Shown here: positions 33,310 to 42,300 of the stretch, in pieces
How the letters are laid out: the number at the start of each line of letters is the position of its first letter
How positions within the stretch are numbered: the stretch's first letter is position 1
Assembly: GCA_905188025.1 (NCBI GenBank)
Contig: CAJJKI010000006.1
Span: 1-64,000 of the forward strand
Length of the DNA: 64,000 nucleotides
Reading direction: 5' to 3'
Source of the DNA: an uncultured Eubacteriales bacterium
GTDB lineage: Bacteria > Bacillota_I > Bacilli_A > RF39 > UBA660
Notes under the pieces: generated by a model
Database searches by the model: none
Told to the model about the DNA's origin: nothing
What the model saw: only the letters and a program-made list of their open reading frames with translations
Program-made: the position numbers and the translations under genes

Positions 33310-34770
33310 ATGAATTTTAATTTAGTAGAAATGTATAATGGCTTATTAAGATTTAATAAGCATATACTAAATGAACTTGCAGAAGGACTTAAACATTTAC
33401 CTAATTTAGATGGAGTATCTAAAGGAGATAGTTTAATTATTAATGAACAAGGTAATCCAGCTTGGGGTTCTGCTGCATTTATTCCTACTTTTGAAAATGC
33501 TGCATATGGTATTGAATGGACTAAAGATGACAATGATATAATCAGAATTGGTAATGCTAAATTTCATAGAGAACTTCCTATTCAAAATAGACTTAAAGGT
33601 TGTGTCTATAATGAAAAGAAAATCAGTTATTTCCTTAATCCTACGGGTTGGGCTAAACCTCTTGAAAATGGTCTTATTCCTCCTCTTGATGGAAGTGATG
33701 GCGATGTTGGGGTAAGAGTTCCAGAATTTTATATATGTGTTAAAGATACTGGTACTAAATATCAACTTTGGATAAGTGATTTTAATATTGATGGAACATT
33801 TACTAGAGTTCATCCTTTTATTATAAGTCATACCAAAACTATGACTAGAACTAGAGAAGATGGTAAAGAAGAAGTATTTAGTGCTTGTATTAAACATGAT
33901 GATACTAGATATTTAGGAGGAAATAAAAGTTCTTCTGTTGTTGCTACTAAATTACAAGGTAGACCTAGAACTGGTATTAATTACGATAAAGCTAATGAAT
34001 TTTGTGCTAATCGTGGAGATTGGGTTACGATGATTGATTATCTTGAATATTGTGCTATACAAGCTCTTTGTTATATTGAGTATGCTAATTTTGATAATCA
34101 AGCTGCATTAAATACTAATTTAACTAGTGATGGATTTAAACAAGGAGGACTTGGTGCTGGTGTTACAAATTTAAATTGGGATAGATGGACAGCTTTTAAT
34201 GGTAATAATCCTATTGTACAAACTTATTGGACTGCTGAACATAATATTGGTAATGGTAGTACAAATGGTGACCATTATGAACTAGAAAATTATAATACAG
34301 ATGGTAGTAATCTTAATACTTATCCTGTTGTTTATCGTGGTATTCTAAACTTTTTTTGTGATATATGGACATTTATTAGAGATGTAGTTATTGTAAATCG
34401 CAATGCAAATTATAATAGTGTTTATCTTCTTAAAAAAGGTGTTAATCATGCCGATATTACAATAGATAATATTCAAGATAAATGTTATTTTATAGGTGAC
34501 CAAGCTAATAGTAATAATTTTATTACTGAATTTGATTTTAGATTTGGTCCTTATTTTATTCCTAATAAAGTTGGAACTAATAAAAAAGCTGATTATAATT
34601 GGATAAGAGGTAATAATGGACAAGATACAGATAAAGCTGTTCGTGTGCTTCTGCTTGGCGGTTACGCTGCTATCGGTTCTGGAGCTGGCTCTGGTTACTT
34701 TAATTCTACTTGGGTTCGGTCGGCTTCTTCTGCTGCTGTCGGCTTCTTTACCACAGTTAAGCTTGATTAA
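33310..34770 (+). CDS. DGR target protein, C-type-lectin-like receptor binder, 486 aa
   Basis: The last 42 residues contain the diversified segment (from VLLLGGYAAIGSGAGSGYF to AAVGFF), with the aromatic/Gly/Ser pattern of DGR C-type-lectin folds. The upstream part (GINYDKANEFCANRGDWVTM; DWEY-like segments; YWTAEHNIGNG) fits the formylglycine-enzyme-like CLec fold. The N-terminal 90 residues resemble a fibre-attachment domain. Adenine mutagenesis of the variable repeat would vary about 17 surface codons and so change the receptor bound. It is the natural tip of the coiled-coil shaft encoded just upstream. Confidence 0.9.
   Translation: MNFNLVEMYNGLLRFNKHILNELAEGLKHLPNLDGVSKGDSLIINEQGNPAWGSAAFIPTFENAAYGIEWTKDDNDIIRIGNAKFHRELPIQNRLKGCVYNEKKISYFLNPTGWAKPLENGLIPPLDGSDGDVGVRVPEFYICVKDTGTKYQLWISDFNIDGTFTRVHPFIISHTKTMTRTREDGKEEVFSACIKHDDTRYLGGNKSSSVVATKLQGRPRTGINYDKANEFCANRGDWVTMIDYLEYCAIQALCYIEYANFDNQAALNTNLTSDGFKQGGLGAGVTNLNWDRWTAFNGNNPIVQTYWTAEHNIGNGSTNGDHYELENYNTDGSNLNTYPVVYRGILNFFCDIWTFIRDVVIVNRNANYNSVYLLKKGVNHADITIDNIQDKCYFIGDQANSNNFITEFDFRFGPYFIPNKVGTNKKADYNWIRGNNGQDTDKAVRVLLLGGYAAIGSGAGSGYFNSTWVRSASSAAVGFFTTVKLD
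34645..34749 (+). repeat. DGR variable repeat (VR), 105 bp
   Basis: It aligns without gaps to the template repeat at 34915-35019. There are 21 mismatches, all at positions where the template has A. The 3' end TGTCGGCTTCTTT is identical in both and is the likely initiation-of-homing site. The VR is in frame with the target gene and ends 21 bp before its stop. Confidence 0.97.
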
Positions 34771-34784
34771 ATAAGTCCACGTGG

Positions 34785-34860
34785 AACTGTTGCTAGGAGT
34801 AGTTGGTTAATTAATTTGTTTTCTGTTTTTGTATTTCTCGATACTACTCCTGCAACAGTT
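34785..34860 (+). repeat. DGR-associated hairpin downstream of VR
   Basis: AACTGTTGC (34785-34793) pairs with GCAACAGTT (34852-34860), and GGAGTAGT (34796-34803) pairs with ACTACTCC (34843-34850), interrupted only by TA opposite T. The loop is 39 nt. DGR retrohoming is known to be helped by a hairpin or cruciform just past the VR. The small palindrome TCCACGTGGA (34776-34785) abuts it. Confidence 0.85.
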
Positions 34861-34914
34861 TATTATAATAATATTAAAGGTTATATTTCTTAAGATGATT
34901 GACATTTAGATACA

Positions 34915-35019
34915 GTGCTTCTGCTTAGCAGTAACGCTAATAACAGTTCTAAAGCTAGCTCTAGTAACTTTAATTCTAATTGAGTTCAGTCAGATTCTAA
35001 TGCTAATGTCGGCTTCTTT
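34915..35019 (+). repeat. DGR template repeat (TR), 105 bp, with structured RNA flank
   Basis: This is the template copy, with 28 adenines, 21 of which differ in the VR; none of the 77 other positions differ. Adenines sit mainly in AAY and AGY codons. The TR contains an in-frame TGA (34981-34983) read as TGG in the VR. The 150 bp after it (35020-35169) have no ORF and probably form the 3' part of the template RNA that recruits the reverse transcriptase. Confidence 0.97.
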
Positions 35020-35169
35020 TATATAATTCCTAAAACTAATAAATATAAGATTAATATAAATATTATTTTGGGAAGTATAACCTTACCTCTTGGTAAAAGA
35101 TAACGTTATTTAGAAACTAAAAGTGTTGGTAGTGATATTCACGAAGGCTCTTATATAAATTATATAAAT

Positions 35170-36465
35170 ATGAAAAGATATAGTGGTTTACATGATAAAC
35201 TATGTACTATTGAAAATATTGAAGTTGCTGATGATAATGCAAGAAAGAATAAAAATAAGAAATATGGTATTAATAAACATGATAAAAATAGACAATATGA
35301 AAATGAAGATTTAGTAGATAAACTATTTAATCTTAAATATAAAACTTCTAAATATAGTCTATATAAAATATATGAACCAAAAGAACGTATTATTTATAGA
35401 CTTCCTTATTATCCAGATAGAATTGCTCATCATGCTATAATGAATGTTGTAAAATATATTTGGACAAAAAGTTTTATTCATAATACATATAGTTGTATTG
35501 AAGGTAGAGGTATTCATCTTTGTGCAAATAATCTTAAAAGAGATTTAAGGAAATATCCTAATGAAACTAAATATTGTCTTAAATTAGATATTAGGAAATT
35601 TTATCCTAGTATTCCTCATAATGGTCTTAAGAAATGTATTAGAAAGAAGATTAAAGATAAAGATTTTTTAATGATTCTTGATGAAATTATTGATTCTACT
35701 GATAATGTTCGTGATGTTTCTTCTAAATTAACTAATAAAATTGGAATTGGAGTTCCTATTGGTAATTATTTATCTCAATACTTTGCTAATCTTTATCTTA
35801 GCGAACTTGACCATTTATGTAAAGAAGAACTTAAATGTAAATTCTATTATCGTTATGCTGATGATATAGTTATTCTAAGTGATGATAAAGATTTTCTTCA
35901 TAAAGTTCTTATTTATATTAAGTTATATGTTCATACTATTGGATTGAAAGTTAAAGATAATTATCAAATATATCCTGTTGATAGTAGAGGAATTAATTTT
36001 GTTGGTTATGTATTTTATCATACTCATACTCTAATTAGAAAATCTATTAAATATAAAATTATAAGACTAGTAAATAGTTATTTAAATAGAGAAATTGATA
36101 AAAAAGAATTTAAAGTTAGAATGTGTGCTTATTATGGATGGCTTAAACACGCTGATGCTAAAAATCTTCTTTATAAAATTCAAAGTCTTACAGGTGTTAG
36201 ATATTCTAATTGGAATGGTAAAAGAACTAATATTGCTAAATATTATGGTAAATACGTTAGAATAATTCAAGTTATTAATTATGCTAAGTATTTTAGAATT
36301 AATTTTATTAGAAATGGCAAAGCTTATTATGTTGATAGTAGAGATAAAACTCTATTTTATTCTATACATAGACTTAATCATTTTCCTATTAATTTTAAAA
36401 TTACTAAATATGATTGGCGTATTTATGTTAAAAATAGAAAAGAAAATATCAAACCTCAAACATAA
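35170..36465 (+). CDS. DGR reverse transcriptase, 431 aa
   Basis: The palm motifs are present: KLDIRKFYPSI (first catalytic Asp), GVPIGNYLSQ matching the DGR-type IGxxxSQ signature in place of the usual QGxxxSP, and YRYADDIVIL with the YADD box at residues 229-232. The enzyme copies TR RNA into adenine-mutated cDNA that replaces the VR. About 140 residues follow the thumb region; they contain GWLKHADAKNLLYKIQ and a basic, Tyr-rich tail (KYYGKYVRIIQVINYAKYF), perhaps for RNA binding. No canonical Avd gene is recognisable beside it. Confidence 0.95.
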   Translation: MKRYSGLHDKLCTIENIEVADDNARKNKNKKYGINKHDKNRQYENEDLVDKLFNLKYKTSKYSLYKIYEPKERIIYRLPYYPDRIAHHAIMNVVKYIWTKSFIHNTYSCIEGRGIHLCANNLKRDLRKYPNETKYCLKLDIRKFYPSIPHNGLKKCIRKKIKDKDFLMILDEIIDSTDNVRDVSSKLTNKIGIGVPIGNYLSQYFANLYLSELDHLCKEELKCKFYYRYADDIVILSDDKDFLHKVLIYIKLYVHTIGLKVKDNYQIYPVDSRGINFVGYVFYHTHTLIRKSIKYKIIRLVNSYLNREIDKKEFKVRMCAYYGWLKHADAKNLLYKIQSLTGVRYSNWNGKRTNIAKYYGKYVRIIQVINYAKYFRINFIRNGKAYYVDSRDKTLFYSIHRLNHFPINFKITKYDWRIYVKNRKENIKPQT

Positions 36466-36471
36466 TATATT

Positions 36472-36753
36472 ATGACTAAAGATAAACTTAAAGATGATAT
36501 TATTAGAACTATATGCTGTTTAAATAGTGATATATCTAATAAAGATAGAAACTTATTAATTGAATTATTAAATTCTATTGTTGATTATACTAATAATACT
36601 GAACTTGAACAAAAAGTTAAAGCTATAGAACAAAAGCATAATGAATTAGTTGATACAGTTAATGAACTTAAAGCTAAAGTTGAAATATATTCTGATAAGA
36701 TTAATGAGCTTGAAGAAAGAGTTCATCAATTAGAAAACGCAAGTCAATCTTAA
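36472..36753 (+). CDS. Coiled-coil protein, 93 aa, after the reverse transcriptase
   Basis: A short helical domain (residues about 1-45) is followed by a continuous heptad helix (VKAIEQKHNELVDTVNELKA; KINELEERVHQLENA). The spacing of 6 bp after the reverse transcriptase and 1 bp before the tail-tube gene places it in one transcript with both. It is a candidate partner of the DGR, but an Avd four-helix bundle is not evident. A small tail-assembly protein is equally likely. Confidence 0.72.
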   Translation: MTKDKLKDDIIRTICCLNSDISNKDRNLLIELLNSIVDYTNNTELEQKVKAIEQKHNELVDTVNELKAKVEIYSDKINELEERVHQLENASQS

Positions 36754-36754
36754 C

Positions 36755-37459
36755 ATGGCTAGTCTTAATCAATTAGTTAGTGAATTTGCTCATGCTGTTG
36801 GCAATCCTAATAGTATTCCTCTTAGACGTAATCTTCGATATGCTATTCTTCATGGTCGTAATGAATTAATTCGTAAAAGTTATGAAAATCATAAATATGT
36901 TGATAAAGGTTTGCAACAACGTATTCGTGTTTCTATTATTAATGTTCCTGATGGTGACTTATATAATAGTCAAACTCTTGGGCTTCCTGCGATTAAACGT
37001 ACTAAACAAGAAGTTCCAAAGCCAGTTAGACTTATTAATAACTTACCTTTCCAATCAATTAGAACTACCGGACATACTGGGATAGAAATACCATTTGCAA
37101 AAGAAGCTAGTGCTAAGTTTTATCATTATCTTGCAGGTATGTGTAATCTTCCTGTTTATGATTATATTAATGGTTATATTTATTTCTTTAGTAATAATAA
37201 AGATTGGTTTCAAAATATAGGTTCTATTATTATTGAATCTCCATTTGAAATTCCTTATCTTGTTCCTACCGAAACTGTTGAAAAAGCTAAAGATGTAAAT
37301 TATGACCCTATTGATGATGAAGCTAAATACGATGATGATGAATTTCTTATTCCTGAAGATATGATTGGAACTCTTAAAGAAATTGTATTTAAACGTAATC
37401 TTGTTGAAGTTCCTCGTCAAACAAATGAAACTCCTATTGATAATTTTGTAACTAGATAA
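36755..37459 (+). CDS. Tail tubular protein, P22 gp4-like, 234 aa
   Basis: The N-terminal pattern (SLNQLVSEFAHAVGNPNSIP, RRNLRYAILHGRNELIRKSY, ENHKYVDKGLQQRIRV) is that of the crAss-like ring or tail-tube protein related to P22 gp4, which extends the portal channel. The beta-rich middle (PVYDYINGYIYFFSN) and acidic C-terminal tail fit. It starts the standard crAss tail order: this gene, two uncharacterised genes, then the muzzle protein. It begins 1 bp after the upstream coiled-coil gene. Confidence 0.82.
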   Translation: MASLNQLVSEFAHAVGNPNSIPLRRNLRYAILHGRNELIRKSYENHKYVDKGLQQRIRVSIINVPDGDLYNSQTLGLPAIKRTKQEVPKPVRLINNLPFQSIRTTGHTGIEIPFAKEASAKFYHYLAGMCNLPVYDYINGYIYFFSNNKDWFQNIGSIIIESPFEIPYLVPTETVEKAKDVNYDPIDDEAKYDDDEFLIPEDMIGTLKEIVFKRNLVEVPRQTNETPIDNFVTR

Positions 37460-37462
37460 ATT

Positions 37463-38425
37463 ATGATTAAAGATATAGATATTAGTCATTACTATAAAAA
37501 GTTTATTGAAACTTCTAATGACGATATGGCAAAATATAATAAAGAACTTGAACTTATAAATAAGATGAAGGCTGATTGCCGTTCTTATATTAAAAGTAAA
37601 AATCAAGTTATTAAAGATGATTTAAAAATTAATCTTAATGAATATGGGTTTCAATTTCTTAATGATGGTATAGAACTAATTAATAAACTAGAGCAATTAA
37701 TTAATAATAGGCTTAGTTATACAGTTGGAGAAAGACGTATTGTTCTTCTCCAACTTTTGCGTTATTGTAACTTAGCTAAAAAAGCAAATGATTATATTAT
37801 TGCTCTTAAACTTGCTACAAGACGTTCTGAATTAAGTCTTTCTGATTATAAAAAGTATATTCATAGATATTATAGTTATGGTGTTCATAAATGTGTTCTT
37901 GAAGGTTATGCTTATCATTTTAAACATGAGATTGGTGACTTAGTTATTAATTTCTGGAGATATAAAGATAAACCTAGAGATACTTATGTTGATTGGAACG
38001 CTACTAGACTTAAGAAACAAGAAATTATTGATGCTGGTCTTAAACCTTATGATAAAGAAGAAGCTGAAATATATAAAATTCGTGGACTTAAATATGATGG
38101 TATTCCTTATGTAGTTTATAAAACTAATAAAGAGTTTTATGAAATACAACTTATTAATAATGGAACTCATAGTTATAGTGCTATTAAATTTAAGTATGCT
38201 AATTATATTAATAGAGAGCTTCGTGGTAAAGATGCTAAACAACTTAATTCTGAATGTAAAACTGTTGATGATATTTTTAATCTTAAATTAGGATTAAGAA
38301 GTAAACTTCTTGTTTATCTTGAACGAGAACCTAATGCTCCATTTAAATATATTAGAAATGTTAATCAACAAAAGTATGAACGTGGAGCACATAATAATGG
38401 TAATAAAACTAGATATAAAAACTAA
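37463..38425 (+). CDS. Conserved crAss-like tail-module protein, 320 aa
   Basis: A mainly helical, basic protein (RSELSLSDYKKYIHRYYSYG; CVLEGYAYHFKHEIGDLVIN) with a mixed C-terminal half. By gene order, between the gp4-like tube protein and the muzzle, it matches the uncharacterised protein usually found there in crAss-like phages. It lies 3 bp after the tube gene and 4 bp before the next ATG. A ring protein or tail-assembly factor is likely. No motif supports anything more precise. Confidence 0.75.
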   Translation: MIKDIDISHYYKKFIETSNDDMAKYNKELELINKMKADCRSYIKSKNQVIKDDLKINLNEYGFQFLNDGIELINKLEQLINNRLSYTVGERRIVLLQLLRYCNLAKKANDYIIALKLATRRSELSLSDYKKYIHRYYSYGVHKCVLEGYAYHFKHEIGDLVINFWRYKDKPRDTYVDWNATRLKKQEIIDAGLKPYDKEEAEIYKIRGLKYDGIPYVVYKTNKEFYEIQLINNGTHSYSAIKFKYANYINRELRGKDAKQLNSECKTVDDIFNLKLGLRSKLLVYLEREPNAPFKYIRNVNQQKYERGAHNNGNKTRYKN

Positions 38426-38429
38426 TATT

Positions 38430-39326
38430 ATGGCAAATAATAAAACTATTACAATAGAACATATTATTGCTAAACTCGATAATGATTTCAATCCAGATAA
38501 TAGTGATTGGATTCCTAGAGTTCCTGCTTGGTGTGTTGATGCTATGAATGAACTTAAAGTTCTTCGTAAAGTTGATAAGAAAATGAAACTAACCGTCATT
38601 AATAAGATAGCCAAAAGTAAATGTTGTCTTATTGATGACGGTCTTAAAGTATATGATAGTAATGGTTGTGAAGTACCTAGAGCTGATGGTAGTAAATATA
38701 GATGTGGTGATACTGAATCTGCTCCATCCTCTACGGGGGGTCAAGCGGAGGACGAAAGTCCGGAGCGTGCTACTAATAAAGACTATCTTGGTATGCCTGA
38801 TGATTGTTGTCCTAATGGTTCTAGAACTAGAGAGGTTATTGATACTGGTAAAATAGGATGTAATCCTGTTGTTTATACACTTCATAACAATACTGAATGT
38901 CCAAGATGTCAGCATGAAGTTCATTCTCATTGTCAGACCCCCCGTGGAGGATATGATAAGTCAAATCATAACTATATTCTTATTGGAGGTAATACTATTG
39001 AACTTAATTTTAATGATACTTGTATAACAGTTGTTTATAAAGATATTGAAACTCAATATAGTGATAATTATCATTGTGAAGTTCCTGTTATACCTGCTAA
39101 TGGTAAATTAATTCAAGGTCTTACTTATTATTGTATGGCTCGTATGCTTATGAGAGGATATAAACATCCTGTATTTAATCTTTCTGCTAGTCAATATGGA
39201 ACTAATCCTTTCTATCTATGGGAAAGTATGAAGAAAGATATTAAGACTAGTATTTTATTAGATGAACAAAGTGATGATGATAGTGGTTGGAATGAGTTCT
39301 TTTATAACTTTACTTTTCCTAAATAA
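38430..39326 (+). CDS. Cys-rich tail-module protein, 298 aa, with GC-rich elements 12 and 13
   Basis: The ATG at 38430 (attATGgca) is chosen over the in-frame ATG at 38310, which lies inside the upstream gene. Cysteines cluster in a central region (SKCCLIDDG; DDCCPNGSRT; ECPRCQHEVHSHCQ) that could bind zinc. The C-terminal half is mixed (GLTYYCMARMLMRGYKHPVF). Two GC-rich elements interrupt the Cys-rich part: copy 12, long form (PSSTGGQAEDESPERA), and copy 13, inverted (TPRGG). Gene order suggests a tail-ring or connector protein. The central region seems very tolerant of insertions. Confidence 0.75.
   Translation: MANNKTITIEHIIAKLDNDFNPDNSDWIPRVPAWCVDAMNELKVLRKVDKKMKLTVINKIAKSKCCLIDDGLKVYDSNGCEVPRADGSKYRCGDTESAPSSTGGQAEDESPERATNKDYLGMPDDCCPNGSRTREVIDTGKIGCNPVVYTLHNNTECPRCQHEVHSHCQTPRGGYDKSNHNYILIGGNTIELNFNDTCITVVYKDIETQYSDNYHCEVPVIPANGKLIQGLTYYCMARMLMRGYKHPVFNLSASQYGTNPFYLWESMKKDIKTSILLDEQSDDDSGWNEFFYNFTFPK
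38723..38770 (+). repeat. GC-rich dispersed element, copy 12 (long form)
   Basis: The core ATCCTCTACGGGGGGT is at 38726-38741, followed by CAAGCGGA, a GGAC-gaaa-GTCC hairpin with a GNRA-type loop (38750-38761), and GGAGCGTGC. It is read in frame as PSSTGGQAEDESPERA. TGCT occurs at 38720 and 38768, 48 bp apart. Confidence 0.82.
38937..38952 (-). repeat. GC-rich dispersed element, copy 13
   Basis: ACCCCCCGTGGAGGAT on + is the reverse of the core, read as TPRGG. It lies 200 bp from copy 12 in the same gene and in opposite orientation. Confidence 0.75.
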
Positions 39327-39328
39327 TT

Positions 39329-42300
39329 ATGAATATACAAAAGAAACTTAGTCTTAATAAACATCCGGGTGATTGTGTACCTTATTCATTAGTTGCTGCT
39401 AAAAATGTTAAAGTAAGTAATGATGGAAGGATGATTGTTAATGAAGAAGGGCTTGAAGATTGTAAAGTAATTGCTAACGCTATTCATGAAGATGGTATTA
39501 ATAATTTTAAAATAGTTGGTGTTATTCCTACTAGTACTGAACTTATTTTATTTGTTGTTAATATTGATTCTAATGAGTCTTATATTTATAGATATAATGA
39601 ACAAGCTGATAATTGTTATAGAGTAAATAGTAATTGGAAATATAATGGTGGAAAGATTAAAGGAACATATACTTATAATGTTAAAAACCATCTTATAATA
39701 GCTATTGCTGAAAGTAATGCTTCAGTTGATGTTCCTCTTAAAACTATTAATATTGATTTAGATTCTGACCGTCCTGATTCTGAAATGTCTATTATTCCTC
39801 AAATAACACTACCTACTATTAGTAATCTAAACTATGTTAGTGGTGGTGCTTATAAAGGATTTTATTTTCTATTTATTCGTTATAAAATTGATAAAACTAA
39901 TTATACTAAATGGTATAGCATTGGATTTCCTATTTTTAATGATGTTATAATACCACAAGTTATTAATAAAGTTTGTTTTAGAAAAACTAATGTTTATGAA
40001 CCAAAAGATGAACCAAATGGTTATTGTTATGGTAATACTGATTCATTTAGTGATTCTAAAGATATATGTAATCAAACTTTTGAAATAAGTATTAGTGGAG
40101 GTCGTTCAGGACTTTATCAACTTGGTTTTATTGTATGTAAAAAGGATGGTACTCAAGCATTTAGAACTGATGATTTAAGTAATAATATTTTTAAATTTAG
40201 TAGAGATATTCTTGTTGAATATAGTGTTTCTGATTTAACTACTGATTATTATAATTATTATAATGTTGGCAATATTATTAATTATAAAAATAGAGTATAT
40301 ATTGCTAATTATAATGAACATACTGATAATGATAATAGGACTTTAAGTAATGGTAAAACATTAGAAGAGGCTGTTAAAGATATTACTATTAAACTTCGTA
40401 ATAAAGCTGTTAATGCTTATTATAATGATTATACCACTGTTAATGCAGTTAGTGAAAAAGGTCCATATTTTAAAATGGCTAGCCTTCAAATTACTGGTAC
40501 TGCTGATTGGCAAATTAAAGATATTAATAAAGTATTCAATAATAATCAATATCCTTTTCGTACTTTTAGAACTTTATTTAATGATACAGTTATACAAGGT
40601 ATTGCAGCACATGAATATTTAAAGATTAATTATAATGCTAAAATAAAAGTAGGTAGTAGAGGTAGTCATAATCTTAAAGAATATCTTGCTTGTCATTGTT
40701 TTATTATTCCTACAAGTTATAAATATGAAAATAATCAAACTGTTTACACTATGCCAAGTACAGTTAAAATAGCTTGTTATGTTTATAACGGTGTTGGATT
40801 TACAGAAGATACTGTATTTACTAGTGGACAAGTATTATTTGGTGATACTATATTTGATATTGATAATTGTAAAATGAGAATTACTCATTCTACTATTGAA
40901 CCTAGTTATGATTTTAATGAACGTAAAAAGAACGATACTCTTATTCCGGGAGAAGTATATAACTTTTTTATTCATTTTGTTGATAAATATGGTGATGCTA
41001 GTAGAGGATATAAATTGTCAAATAAAGATAAGTATATAAATAATATTGTTAATGATGGTTCTCATTGTACTATAATTACTTTTAATTGGAATAATCAAGG
41101 TAATGGTAATATTCCATATTGGGCAGTTATTAGTGGAGATATTCCAATATCTACTATTAGTTCTAATGTTAAAAGATATATTGCTAATCATAAAATTGTA
41201 GTTTATACTGCTGAACCTATAAACAATCCTACTACTAATATATTACTTAATAGTTTCGGTGAACTTGAAGCTACTAATAAAGATGAACTATATACTCTTA
41301 TATCTAATTACTTTATTGATTATCAAGATAAAGATAAATATAATGATTTATATGTTTATCAAGTTATAAATAGTGGTAGTTATACTCCTTGTAGTAATCA
41401 AGTAATAGGTGCTATTGGTGTTGATAATGAAGCTAAATTTGGTTATTATGAAAATATTAATGGCGATGAACTATTTAGAATACCTGATTTAATATTTGAT
41501 TCTGAAGTTGTTGGTGGTGAACATACTAGAGATTTTGTGTATAATATGAATAATACTTTTAATAAGTTTTATATTCGTGCTAATATTGATACTACTTTAT
41601 GGAATCAAATTAAAGAATTAGGTTATGTTGGATGGTTTATTAGTTATGAGAAAGTTGAACCTATTACTAGATATACCGGATTACTAACTAGAAAAGATTA
41701 TTGTAATATAGCTAGTAATGTTACTTGGCAAGATGGTAGTTGGGGTACAAAACCCGGTTTTGTAGCGAATAATTTTACTAGTGATAAATGTTATCTATAT
41801 AGTGGTCGATTTGATATTGATGATAGTATTAAATATGATTTTAATATTATTCGTATTGATGGTAAATGTAAATTTGAACCTTATAAAGAAAAACATGATG
41901 TAGTTGATATGGTAGTTAATACTACTTATCCTTATAGTTATAATATGCCAGTTATAGGTGTTATTAGTAGAAATGAATATAAACCTATTAATAATTATAA
42001 ATTAGTAGTTGCTGATAGTGTTGTTGATAGTAGAGCTGGAAAAGGAACTGCTCTTGAAATGGATGATTATAAGGAATTGCTACTTGACGCTGAAACTATG
42101 TTTCTTGCAACAGTTCTTAATTGTACTAAAAATATTTATACTAGCAAAGAAAAAGAACTTGTAAGACTTAACGATGTTTGCTATAATGGTGGAACTTATT
42201 CTATTGAACATGGATATAATGGTAGAATGACTTATGATGGCGTTCTTATTTATAATGATAATGGAGTTATAATGAACGAAGGTAATTATAAATTATATAC

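Noticed and set aside
37055..37606. 183-aa minus-strand ORF over the tail tube gene
   Set aside because: Antisense shadow of the gp4-like gene and the next gene, with low-complexity composition.
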